In this document: piece by piece, positions 1 through 5,738 of the stretch
Numbering within the stretch: the stretch's first letter is position 1
Layout of the letters: every line of letters starts with the position of its first letter
Assembly (NCBI GenBank): GCA_021852225.1
Contig: JAJZOA010000037.1
Span: 1-5,738 of the forward strand
DNA: 5,738 nucleotides
Reading direction: 5' to 3'
From: Planctomycetota bacterium
Lineage (GTDB): Bacteria; Planctomycetota; Phycisphaerae; WQYP01
The notes under the pieces: model-generated
Told to the model about the DNA's origin: nothing
Database searches by the model: none
The model's input: only the letters and a program-made list of their open reading frames with translations
Position numbers and translations under genes: made by a program

Positions 1-243
1 CCGAAGGCCGCTGAACCTTGGCATTCTTTATGATCTCAACTGCTTGACCCAAATCTGCCGACTGGTCCACATATATGTGACAGTTTCCATCGCCATCTAT
101 GACGTAGGGAACAGTGGCGTTCTCCAGAATCGGTTGTGCATGGGCGGGCTGTCTCAGAACAACGCGCTCTCGCAAATATCAGAGGTGCATCGATGGACGC
201 TTCTGATCTATAGCGAACGTACTGCCTGGGTGGCGATTCCAAT
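1..243 (-). pseudogene. proA: Fragment of gamma-glutamyl phosphate reductase (glutamate-5-semialdehyde dehydrogenase), frameshifted and 5'-truncated
   Basis: Read on the minus strand, positions 178 to 2 form one open frame of 59 codons, closed upstream by TGA at 179-181. It contains [18 protein letters not shown] and then NAKVQRPS. This is the well-known middle of ProA, which reduces gamma-glutamyl phosphate to glutamate semialdehyde with NADPH in proline synthesis. In the family the catalytic cysteine follows the QRP(S/G) motif by about two residues, so here it would lie just past the window edge. Upstream, a second frame (about 243 to 162) reads RQYVRY...[12 protein letters not shown], which I read as a decayed version of the family's (Y)IDxxIPRGG segment. 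The frame changes between about 162 and 148. ProA is about 420 residues long, and the missing N-terminal half would need about 600 bases, yet only about 350 separate this remnant from the tRNA gene. I infer a pseudogene remnant; a sequencing error would explain the frameshift but not the missing start. Confidence 0.7.
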
Positions 244-590
244 GAAATATGTCCGACTGGTGAAATACAGTTAGGGTACGATGACGATGCCGCCGATGTG
301 TCTGTTCCACGTGAGGTGACGTATCGACAATGGCGGTAGAAAGCGATGGCCTTGCGGCGTGTCTGGGCTTAAGGAATTCAAGGTTGAACTGGTCCTGTGG
401 CGATTTTAAGCGAGCGATGAGGGACACAGATTTATTAAAGAATACTTTTTTCATAAACGACGTAAATTCAGGCGTGCCAATCGGTTGCAAGTGATAGCAG
501 TAAATTGAAAGTGAATAACATCAGCACTATAAGTGAAGGCTATATTCAATATGTTGCCAAAGCATGCGAAAGCTTTCCCGACAATCCAAA
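244..590. other. Gene-free stretch between the proA remnant and tRNA-Glu
   Basis: No convincing gene is visible here on either strand. The longest open frame (minus, about 490 to 179) has a composition unlike a real protein, no family motif I recognise and no good ribosome binding site, and it runs into the proA remnant. The part from about 420 to 590 looks clearly AT-richer than the coding regions further right. It holds small palindromes such as GAAAGCTTTC at 568-577, but no hairpin followed by a T-run that would make a clear tRNA terminator. I saw no second copy of the tRNA 3' end that would mark an attachment site. It may be decayed coding DNA left from a rearrangement. Confidence 0.5.
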
Positions 591-663
591 TACCCCCAAC
601 CGGATTCGAACCGGTGTATGCAGACTGAGAATCTGCCGTCCTAGGCCTCTAGACGATGGGGGC
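591..663 (-). tRNA. tRNA-Glu, anticodon CTC
   Basis: On the minus strand, 663 down to 591 folds as a full 73-nt cloverleaf. The acceptor stem is GCCCCCA (663-657) with TGGGGGT (598-592). The D arm is the Glu-type GTCTAGAGG...AGGAC (654-638). The anticodon stem is GCAGA/TCTGC (636-632 with 624-620) with loop TTCTCAG, giving anticodon CTC at 629-627, which reads GAG codons. The T arm is ACCGG-TTCGAAT-CCGGT (615-599), all five pairs matched. The discriminator base is A (591). CCA is not encoded, so it must be added by nucleotidyltransferase. The terminal acceptor pair is a G1-U72 wobble rather than G-C. A strong promoter lies 14-42 bases upstream, so the gene looks independently transcribed. Confidence 0.96.
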
Positions 664-676
664 GACTGCCTTTGTG

Positions 677-705
677 AATTTAGACGTTACGCTGCCACAA
701 GTCAA
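677..705 (-). promoter_or_regulatory. Sigma70-type promoter for tRNA-Glu
   Basis: On the minus strand, TTGACT (705-700; 5 of 6 to the consensus -35) is followed by exactly 17 bases and then TAAATT (682-677; 4 of 6 to the -10). Transcription would start near 669-671, leaving a 5' leader of only about 6-8 nt before the mature tRNA end at 663. Position, spacing and orientation all fit a dedicated tRNA promoter in the gap after the DUF167 gene. Confidence 0.7.
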
Positions 706-771
706 TTGTCAGACCGTTTCCGGGCAGTCCGCGAACTTCCGGCTTAAAGCGGATTTTATCGCCAGGGCGGG

Positions 772-1083
772 TCAGGGATGTTTTTCGGGGACGTTTTCTA
801 AGGGATGTTTCACAAAATCCGGCAAATGATTCGGGCTGTCCACCCGTACCACTTTTCGCGGTGTAAAGGCACCGGAAACCAGCGTGATGGCGCGCGGACG
901 AACGTCAAAAAAGTCAGCAAGGGCATGCAGAAGCGCATCGGTCGCCTTTCCCTGTTCCGGTGCGGCGGCAATGCAAACCTGAATCGCTTCGCCGCGGACC
1001 GGCCCGAAGGAAAACCGCCGCGCGCGGGCCTTGACGTGCAATTGAATGACAAGCACATTGTTTTCCCATCGATATGCGGCCAT
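772..1083 (-). CDS. DUF167 / YggU-family protein
   Basis: A 103-residue protein, the usual length for the DUF167 (YggU) family of small alpha/beta proteins found across bacteria. Its biochemical role is not established, so I assign none. Family features, in order: an N-terminal strand VLVIQLHVKARARR (10-23), where the family has hydrophobic-x-V-x-P-x-A; GEAIQVCIAAAPEQGKA (31-47), matching the family's G..V.V.I.APP..GKAN; a helix ALLHALADFFDV (50-61); and a final strand ITLVSG...RKVVRVDSP (66-84). The usual GKAN reads GKAT here. The tail after residue 85 is family-variable. The ATG at 1083 is supported by AAGGA at 1095-1091 with a 7-nt spacer. The gene is divergent from the lipopolysaccharide-export operon and lies upstream of tRNA-Glu on the same strand, but the tRNA has its own promoter. 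Confidence 0.88.
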   Translation of the reverse strand: MAAYRWENNVLVIQLHVKARARRFSFGPVRGEAIQVCIAAAPEQGKATDALLHALADFFDVRPRAITLVSGAFTPRKVVRVDSPNHLPDFVKHPLENVPEKHP

Positions 1084-1217
1084 TTCTTATTCCTTGCAGC
1101 TATTTGTCAGCTCTGGCAGGCACCTCAATACCGGCTTTTGCCCGTCGCGACCCACCATACGGTCTATCGTTAATTATGGCAGATCGCTTGCGCCGTCGGC
1201 GTTGCTTGCGTCAAAAC

Positions 1218-1249
1218 CTGACGTTACCAGAGGATTGTAGTAATATAAC
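1218..1249 (+). promoter_or_regulatory. Candidate promoter of the LptF/LptG-family operon
   Basis: An AT-rich island in otherwise GC-rich spacer DNA. CTGACG (1218-1223; 4 of 6 to -35) is separated by 17 bases from TAATAT (1241-1246; 4 of 6 to -10). An overlapping better -10, TATAAC (1244-1249; 5 of 6), would need a 20-base spacer from the same -35. Transcription would start near 1253-1256, giving a GC-rich leader of about 65-95 nt before the first permease. This is pattern matching only; no operator or riboswitch is evident. The rest of 1084-1320 shows no convincing gene. Confidence 0.35.
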
Positions 1250-1320
1250 CGCTCGGTCGCGTTTCCAGTTGCGGGGGGCGGCCGGGCGGGGCGGAATTCC
1301 CGCGACCATGGCGACGGAAG

Positions 1321-3039
1321 ATGGTTCGGCAGGCGCGGCCTGCCGCTATGAAGGATCCACTGGTGATCAAAACCCTCCATTGGTATATCGGTCGTGAACT
1401 GCTGAGGGTCTTTTTTCTGACCACCGGCGTGCTGACCACCATTTTGGCTTTCGGCGGTACATTTCGCCCATTGACTAAGCAGGGCCTTGGCCTGCTGCAG
1501 CTACTTCACGTCCTGACCGACCTGATGCCTGCCATGCTTGCCTATTCGATTCCGCTGGCGGCCCTTTTCGCGGCGGTTATTGTTTACTGGCGGCTGGCTA
1601 CAGATAATGAGTTGACCGGTGCTCGGGCCAGCGGCACGAGTTTTGCCTTTCTGGCCACTCCGGCGCTGCTGCTTGGCGTGGTGGTCGGGTTGATTGACCT
1701 GGGCATGGTTGGTTACGTGGTCCCCGCGTTCCTTCAGAAAACTTCCCAGGCATTGCAAACAGATCTTGCCTCGCTGCTGCTCCACAATGTCGGCCAGCGA
1801 CAACCTTTTCAATTCGGCAATATGGTGGTGTACGCCGACCGCGCCTATCCGATTCCCGTTCCCGCAAATGATCAGCCTCCACCCGGTGTCGTCCGGCAGA
1901 TTATCCAATTGCAGGGGCTGGCTGCCACACCCCTTACCAACGGCAAACCCAATGCCATCGTGCTGGCGCGTGCTGCGAACATTATCATTGATCATGTGGG
2001 GCGGCGGCTTGAAGTTGCGGTTCAATTGGACCAGGGAGTGGCATTCGACCCCAACAGTTTTCGCCAGGTTCAGGGCACAATCCGTTATCTGCCGCCGGAC
2101 GGAAAGCCCTACGTCATTCGTTCCATGCTTGTGAATCGTCCGAAATTTCTGGATTTTCGCCGGCTTAACGCGCTTCAGACCAAACCGCTCTTGTTCGCCC
2201 CCATAGCGCGGCTGCACCGTCAGCTTGTTCTATCTCTGGAACTTGCTTCCGTTGCCCGCTGGTATCTTTCGAAATTTCATCCGGACTCGCCGATGACCTT
2301 TGTACTGGCCGGCGCCCAGAAAGACTCGGTGACTGTAGTGGCACCCGCGGCGATGCTTAATAAAAACAAGCGGCTGGAGCTTCATGCGGCGCATGGTCGG
2401 TCGGTTCAAGTCGATGTCCGTTCGGGCAGTGGCGTGCGTATGGTCTATCTGGCCAAAAGTGTGAAGCTTGCTCTTGCCGCTGCGCCACCTTTGTCCGGAC
2501 AGGTATTGCCGGATGACATGCAGCGAAGTCCGCTGATTGCCTCGTTGCGGCTAAGTGGGAATGTGCGGCAGCGAAATCCGCAGTTGAATCGCCGCTTTCA
2601 TTCGGCACCCCCGGCGGTGGTACTGGCCAATATTGTCATTCCATCGGCAGCTCGCGACGGCAAGGTATCAGCCTCCGATAAGGGGGATGTGTCGCCCGGA
2701 GCCGCGGCACTTATCAAGCTTATTGCACAACGCGAGGACCACCTTCGCCGACAGGTTGTTTCAGAAATGCAGAGCCGTGCGTCATTTGCCTTGTCCTGTG
2801 TGGTCCTGGTGATTCTTGGTGCCGCCCTGGGCATTGTGCTTCAGGGCCGAAATCCTCTGGCGGTTTTTGTGGTCGGCTTTGTGCCTGCGATGGTTCTGGT
2901 GCTGCTGATTAACACCGGCCGCGAACTGGTGACGCGGACGGACGGGTCCCCAATGCCCGGTCTGATGCTGATCTGGGCTGGGAACGGAATTATTCTTTTG
3001 CTGAATATCTGGGTTTACCGGCGGCTTCTTAAGCGATAG
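1321..3039 (+). CDS. LptF/LptG (YjgP/YjgQ) family permease with enlarged periplasmic domain
   Basis: A 572-residue inner-membrane protein. The family pairs two such subunits with the LptB ATPase to extract lipopolysaccharide and pass it to the periplasmic Lpt bridge. The layout fits: three N-terminal membrane segments (about 30-46, 68-90, 108-135), a long periplasmic region (about 136-485), and three C-terminal segments (about 488-508, 513-531, 546-566). Family landmarks are the amphipathic start WYIGRELLRVF (21-31), NELTGARASGTS (96-107; family E(L)xAxRASGxS) and RASFALSCVVLVILGAALGI (486-505). Usual members are about 360-390 residues; here the periplasmic part is about 350 residues instead of roughly 150-200. 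The start is uncertain: at ATG 1321 a GGAAG abuts the codon, and ATG 1348 (563 residues) fits the family N-terminus equally well without a clear ribosome site. An in-frame TAA at 1246-1248 bars a longer start. It is first in an operon with the next gene. I cannot say whether it is LptF or LptG. Confidence 0.87.
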   Translation: MVRQARPAAMKDPLVIKTLHWYIGRELLRVFFLTTGVLTTILAFGGTFRPLTKQGLGLLQLLHVLTDLMPAMLAYSIPLAALFAAVIVYWRLATDNELTGARASGTSFAFLATPALLLGVVVGLIDLGMVGYVVPAFLQKTSQALQTDLASLLLHNVGQRQPFQFGNMVVYADRAYPIPVPANDQPPPGVVRQIIQLQGLAATPLTNGKPNAIVLARAANIIIDHVGRRLEVAVQLDQGVAFDPNSFRQVQGTIRYLPPDGKPYVIRSMLVNRPKFLDFRRLNALQTKPLLFAPIARLHRQLVLSLELASVARWYLSKFHPDSPMTFVLAGAQKDSVTVVAPAAMLNKNKRLELHAAHGRSVQVDVRSGSGVRMVYLAKSVKLALAAAPPLSGQVLPDDMQRSPLIASLRLSGNVRQRNPQLNRRFHSAPPAVVLANIVIPSAARDGKVSASDKGDVSPGAAALIKLIAQREDHLRRQVVSEMQSRASFALSCVVLVILGAALGIVLQGRNPLAVFVVGFVPAMVLVLLINTGRELVTRTDGSPMPGLMLIWAGNGIILLLNIWVYRRLLKR

Positions 3040-3084
3040 GTTGCCTTAATTGCTCGCCGCATTGCGGCCAGCCGCGGCTTTTAT

Positions 3085-3090
3085 AAAGGT
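3085..3090 (+). promoter_or_regulatory. Ribosome binding site favouring the ATG at 3101
   Basis: AAAGGT is a partial Shine-Dalgarno match in the gap between the two permease genes, 11 nt after the GG before ATG 3101. The spacing is on the long side. Together with the family-like N-terminus MKRIDRYI it favours this start over the in-frame TTG at 3050. Confidence 0.5.
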
Positions 3091-3100
3091 CCGACTCCGA

Positions 3101-4231
3101 ATGAAACGCATTGACCGCTACATCATCTGGAGCTTTTTGATTAATTATCTGCTGGCGCTAAGCGTGCTGGTTGGTATGTATATTCTGCTGGACATTATCG
3201 TCAATTTTGATCTGTTCACGCGCGGCGCGACCTATATTCATACCGGACTGTTTTCAGCCGCGGCAGGACTTCTCGGGGAAATTATCAGTTTTTACATGTA
3301 TCGCACGCTGGTCATCTTCCAAATGATGTCCGGCGTTATTCCCCTGCTGGCCGCGGGCTTTACCATGATCCGCATGACCCGTCACCGGGAACTTACGGCT
3401 CTGCTGGCCAGTGGAGTATCGCTGTATCGCATTGCCGCCCCGGTTATTCTTTGCGCCATCGGCTTTACGCTGCTGGTCGTTCTGGATCAGGAAGTGCTAA
3501 TGCCCGGTAACATCAACCAGCTTCTGCGCAAGCATGGCCAGGTGACCGCGGCATTTGTTCAGAACGAGCCGATCTATTTTATCCCGGAATCGGATCATTC
3601 CCTTGTACTGGCCACCAGCTACGACCCGGCCACAAAAACGCTGCGAAATGTCCGCATCATTGAACGCACCGCCGCGGGCGTGCCCACCGCCCGGATTCTG
3701 GCTAAAAAAGCCGTTTGGGAGGCGGACGCGGGTGAAGGCCCCATGCGCGGCGGCTGGCTGATGAGTGATGTATTGCAGATCAACGACCGCAAGGCTGGTG
3801 ATCCGCGGCGCCATCCCCAGCTTGTGAAACAGATGATTTACTACACGCCGCTGAATCCGGAACAGCTTAAGCTGATGTTCGAAAAAAAAGCCGTCGATTA
3901 TCTTTCCACCGCGCAGATCAACCGGATGATAATATTTTCGCCACCCTCCACACGCGTGGCCCTGGAAAAAATAATGTACACACGTATTTCGCAGTTGATC
4001 ATGAACATGGTCATGCTGCTGATTGGTATTCCGTTTCTGCTTACGCGGGAACCCGGCGCACTGGTGAAGAATATGTTTTTGTGCAGCATGGCGTCGGGAG
4101 TCTGCTTTGTCACGACTTTTGTCATGTATCAGTTGGCCGGTTCGGGCCTGTCGCCGTTCGCCGGTGCCGCGGCACCGGTCATTCTGTTCGGCCCCCTGGC
4201 CATTGTCATGCTGGATACCCTGCGAACGTAA
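3101..4231 (+). CDS. LptF/LptG (YjgP/YjgQ) family permease, normal-sized partner
   Basis: A 376-residue protein, the typical length for the family. Its expected role is to form the membrane channel of the lipopolysaccharide exporter with the upstream permease and an LptB ATPase encoded elsewhere. Segments: three membrane helices (about 9-36, 66-92, 110-132), a periplasmic domain (about 133-292), and three more helices (about 298-314, 322-346, 354-372). Landmarks are the start RIDRYIIWSFL (3-13), the very typical RELTALLASGVSLYRI (96-111), and YTRISQLIMNMVMLLIGIPF (292-311), matching the family's conserved fourth-helix region with LGIPF. I chose ATG 3101 because MKRIDRYI matches family N-termini and AAAGG lies at 3085-3089 with an 11-nt spacer. 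An in-frame TTG at 3050 would add 17 residues and has TAGG 9 nt upstream, so it cannot be excluded. The gap to the first gene is 61 bases (10 from the TTG), with no terminator, so they are probably cotranscribed. Confidence 0.92.
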   Translation: MKRIDRYIIWSFLINYLLALSVLVGMYILLDIIVNFDLFTRGATYIHTGLFSAAAGLLGEIISFYMYRTLVIFQMMSGVIPLLAAGFTMIRMTRHRELTALLASGVSLYRIAAPVILCAIGFTLLVVLDQEVLMPGNINQLLRKHGQVTAAFVQNEPIYFIPESDHSLVLATSYDPATKTLRNVRIIERTAAGVPTARILAKKAVWEADAGEGPMRGGWLMSDVLQINDRKAGDPRRHPQLVKQMIYYTPLNPEQLKLMFEKKAVDYLSTAQINRMIIFSPPSTRVALEKIMYTRISQLIMNMVMLLIGIPFLLTREPGALVKNMFLCSMASGVCFVTTFVMYQLAGSGLSPFAGAAAPVILFGPLAIVMLDTLRT

Positions 4232-4259
4232 TGACGGCTGATTCCTGTGAAAACAACCT

Positions 4260-4287
4260 CCGCGGCCGGTTTCTTCCGGTCTGGCGG
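4260..4287 (-). terminator. Weak hairpin in the convergent gap, possible terminator for the PEP-CTERM gene
   Basis: CCGC (4260-4263) pairs with GCGG (4284-4287), and inner CCGG (4266-4269) pairs with CCGG (4276-4279) around a 6-base loop, with an internal loop between the two short stems. Read on the minus strand the stem is followed by AGGTTGTTTT, a weak T-rich tail. On the plus strand there is no T-run, so it is a poorer candidate for the permease operon. It sits in the 64-base gap between the two convergent genes. Confidence 0.25.
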
Positions 4288-4295
4288 CGCAAGGT

Positions 4296-5738
4296 TTATC
4301 GTGCCGGTCTTCGTCCGGTGGGCCACAGGGCAAAAGCCCCCAGCGGGATCAGAAGAATTGCCAGCGCGGCCGGCTCTGGAACAGTTGCGGTTCCCACCAG
4401 AAGGTCCACATATCCGGGATTCTGTGTTGTGGAAAACGCGTAAGGCGTATTGCCGATAGAAGAATCAATAAGTGTCCATGTGTCAATATTGCCGGATGGG
4501 CTTTCAAGATTGCCGGTATACGAAATCAGACGATAAACGCCCGAGGCCAGCGGTTCGCTCATGGACACGGCCACGTTCCGGCCGAGTGTCACATTACCGT
4601 TGTTGCCGTCGGATCCCGCCACACTGATAAGTACGGCTGAACCACCGCCGGCCCCATAGGCCAGAAGGGCGTTGTCCGCCAGAGTAAGGTTGTTGCGAAT
4701 CACCAGCCCTCCGGCCCCCGGCGCCAGTTCGCCGTTATGTGCCAAACCTGTGCCGGAACTTAAGGTTGAAACCGGGCCTGTCAGAATGCCGTTGCCGGCC
4801 AGGCTTCCGCCCGCCGAAATCGTCAAGCTGCCGGTGCCGACCGCCGATCCGTTCACGCTGTTCAGAACCAGCGTAACGCCGTCCACGCTGGTGCCGCCAG
4901 TGTATGTGCTGGCGGCATTTAATGTAATGATTCCGCCGCCGGTAAACGTCAACAGCCCGGTTCCGCTGATTTTCTGGCTTATGCCAATCTCGTGTCCACC
5001 GGTGTCAATCGTTCCACCCTGTGACTGTAGCGTAACATTGGTCAGGCCGCTGATAAATGCATTGTTGTCCGCCAGGGCCGACAGCGTCCCGCCGTTGAAA
5101 TTCAGATTCGACGTTCCGCTGGAACTGACCAAAGCGTTGGCATTTAGAATACCACCATTGAGGTTGTACGAGTAAATTCCCGTGGAACCATTTCTTCCAA
5201 GAACGACAACTCCGACCCCGCCGGGGGTCCGCCCGTTGTCGGAGAAGAACGATACGGTACCCCCATACTGATTGACAGTTCCATTGCCGGAGGTGCCTCT
5301 GGAACCAAGCACAAGGTCAGATCCATTCCATAACCGCACAGAACTCGTGCCGGATATGTTCAACTCGCCCGACGAGGCGTTAAAAACGCCCAGCTCAAGG
5401 TCACCCGCGGTGCCCCCCGCGGTGCGAACGTTCAGAGTGCCGCCATTTAAGTCCACAATTCCCGCCGCATTTGCGGATTGCCCCACAACAAACCATGTCT
5501 GCGTGTCGACGGTGCCGGCCTGCTGGGTAAAAAGAGCGGTTCCGCCATTGTACCCGCCCACACGCACGACATTGGCGTCAATTATTGAACTGGAACCATA
5601 GACTGCCAGTGTCGCCGCGCTTCCGGACATGGTGCTGATATTGACATCCGCCGACGGGGTATTGATCAATCCGCTGTAAATATTAACAGCACCACCGTTA
5701 TCAATTGCAATGCCGCCGGTATTTGAAATGGCATTCTC
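4296..5738 (-). CDS. PEP-CTERM sorted surface protein with autotransporter-associated beta-strand repeats (partial, 5' end off window)
   Basis: The frame is open from the window's right edge to TAA at 4298-4296, giving 480 visible C-terminal residues; the start and signal peptide lie outside. An in-frame TTG at 5669 is internal, because the same repeat-like sequence continues upstream of it. Residues about 1-230 are Gly/Asn/Ser-rich with recurring N-G-G turns (DNGG, YNGG, DLNGGTLN, NLNGGILN, NFNGGTLS), as in stacked beta-solenoid passenger domains. Residues about 259-321 include ASTYTGGTSVDGVTLVL and GSLAGNGILTG, the signature of the autotransporter-associated beta-strand repeat (PATR). A linker with HNGELAPGAGG and NPGYVDLLV follows, typical of these proteins. 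The C-terminus (453-480) is VPEP (encoded at 4371-4382), about 17 hydrophobic residues and a basic GRRPAR end: a PEP-CTERM signal, cut and processed by an exosortase in Gram-negative bacteria with exopolysaccharide. There is no outer-membrane barrel. The specific function and ligand are unknown. Convergent with the permease operon. Confidence 0.88.
   Translation of the reverse strand, partial: ENAISNTGGIAIDNGGAVNIYSGLINTPSADVNISTMSGSAATLAVYGSSSIIDANVVRVGGYNGGTALFTQQAGTVDTQTWFVVGQSANAAGIVDLNGGTLNVRTAGGTAGDLELGVFNASSGELNISGTSSVRLWNGSDLVLGSRGTSGNGTVNQYGGTVSFFSDNGRTPGGVGVVVLGRNGSTGIYSYNLNGGILNANALVSSSGTSNLNFNGGTLSALADNNAFISGLTNVTLQSQGGTIDTGGHEIGISQKISGTGLLTFTGGGIITLNAASTYTGGTSVDGVTLVLNSVNGSAVGTGSLTISAGGSLAGNGILTGPVSTLSSGTGLAHNGELAPGAGGLVIRNNLTLADNALLAYGAGGGSAVLISVAGSDGNNGNVTLGRNVAVSMSEPLASGVYRLISYTGNLESPSGNIDTWTLIDSSIGNTPYAFSTTQNPGYVDLLVGTATVPEPAALAILLIPLGAFALWPTGRRPAR
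4371..4382 (-). other. PEP-CTERM sorting motif (VPEP)
   Basis: These twelve bases on the minus strand encode Val-Pro-Glu-Pro, the core of the PEP-CTERM signal. A hydrophobic segment and an Arg-rich end follow immediately (4299-4370), the three-part layout read by exosortase. The hydrophobic span is short, about 17 residues, and includes a proline. Confidence 0.85.

Noticed and set aside
68..79. Perfect 12-base palindrome CACATATATGTG
   Set aside because: It falls in the conserved ProA codons for C-H-I-Y-V, so coding sequence explains it better than an operator.
179..490. Minus-strand 103-codon open frame left of the tRNA
   Set aside because: It has no recognisable family, no good ribosome site and a His/Arg-rich random-looking end, and it overlaps the degraded proA segment in a different frame.
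505..747. Plus-strand open frame across the tRNA
   Set aside because: It is the antisense reading of tRNA-Glu (the NRIRTGVCR-type peptide is a well-known artefact), and the rest has no protein character.
1084..1320. Possible extra gene in the divergent spacer
   Set aside because: Frames on both strands are short and unlike proteins; the region is better read as promoter and leader DNA.
1501..2217. Long minus-strand open frame (238 codons) inside the first permease
   Set aside because: A shadow frame: the plus-strand frame is clearly a membrane permease, and this one has Gln/His/Arg-rich composition and no motifs.
3497..4333. Long minus-strand open frame (278 codons) opposite the second permease
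   Set aside because: A shadow of a well-supported LptF/LptG-family gene in a GC-rich region; composition is unlike a real protein.
4672..5175. Plus-strand 167-codon open frame, Pro/Val-rich
   Set aside because: It is the complement of the Gly/Asn-rich beta-repeat gene, whose codons read as Pro/Val on the other strand.
1..5738. CRISPR array, transposase, toxin-antitoxin pair, restriction or phage-defence genes
   Set aside because: No spaced direct repeats, no terminal inverted repeats and no matching protein motifs were seen in any frame I examined.

Overview
The window shows an ordinary bacterial chromosomal segment, probably from the PVC group: Planctomycetota (Phycisphaerae-like) or Verrucomicrobiota. 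That placement is inference. It rests on a PEP-CTERM protein with autotransporter-type beta-strand repeats lying next to an enlarged LptF/LptG-family permease and a normal-sized partner. No taxonomic marker such as rRNA is present.

Left end (1-590): on the minus strand, positions 1 to about 243 hold a broken piece of gamma-glutamyl phosphate reductase (proA). A well-conserved stretch (2-150) runs to the window edge. The part just upstream continues in another reading frame and is degraded, and there is no room for the N-terminal half. Positions 244-590 contain no convincing gene and look AT-richer than the rest. A tRNA-Glu(CTC) gene at 591-663 (minus) has its own good sigma70-type promoter (677-705). 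The proA remnant therefore lies on the 3' side of a tRNA gene, a common place for integration or rearrangement.

Middle (772-4231): a DUF167/YggU-family gene (772-1083, minus) is divergent from a two-gene plus-strand operon of LptF/LptG (YjgP/YjgQ) permeases (1321-3039 and 3101-4231). In Gram-negative bacteria two such subunits pair with the LptB ATPase to pull lipopolysaccharide, or a similar glycolipid, out of the inner membrane. LptB and LptC are not in the window. The first permease has an unusually large periplasmic insert. The 1084-1320 spacer carries a plausible operon promoter.

Right end (4296-5738): a minus-strand gene, convergent with the operon and cut by the window edge, encodes a secreted Gly/Asn-rich beta-repeat protein. 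It ends in a PEP-CTERM sorting tail, so it is predicted to be handled by an exosortase (not in the window). A weak hairpin lies in the 64-bp convergent gap.

I found no CRISPR array, insertion sequence, defence system or obviously new multi-gene system. The most unusual points are the proA remnant beside the tRNA, the oversized LptF-like protein and the PEP-CTERM/beta-repeat surface protein.
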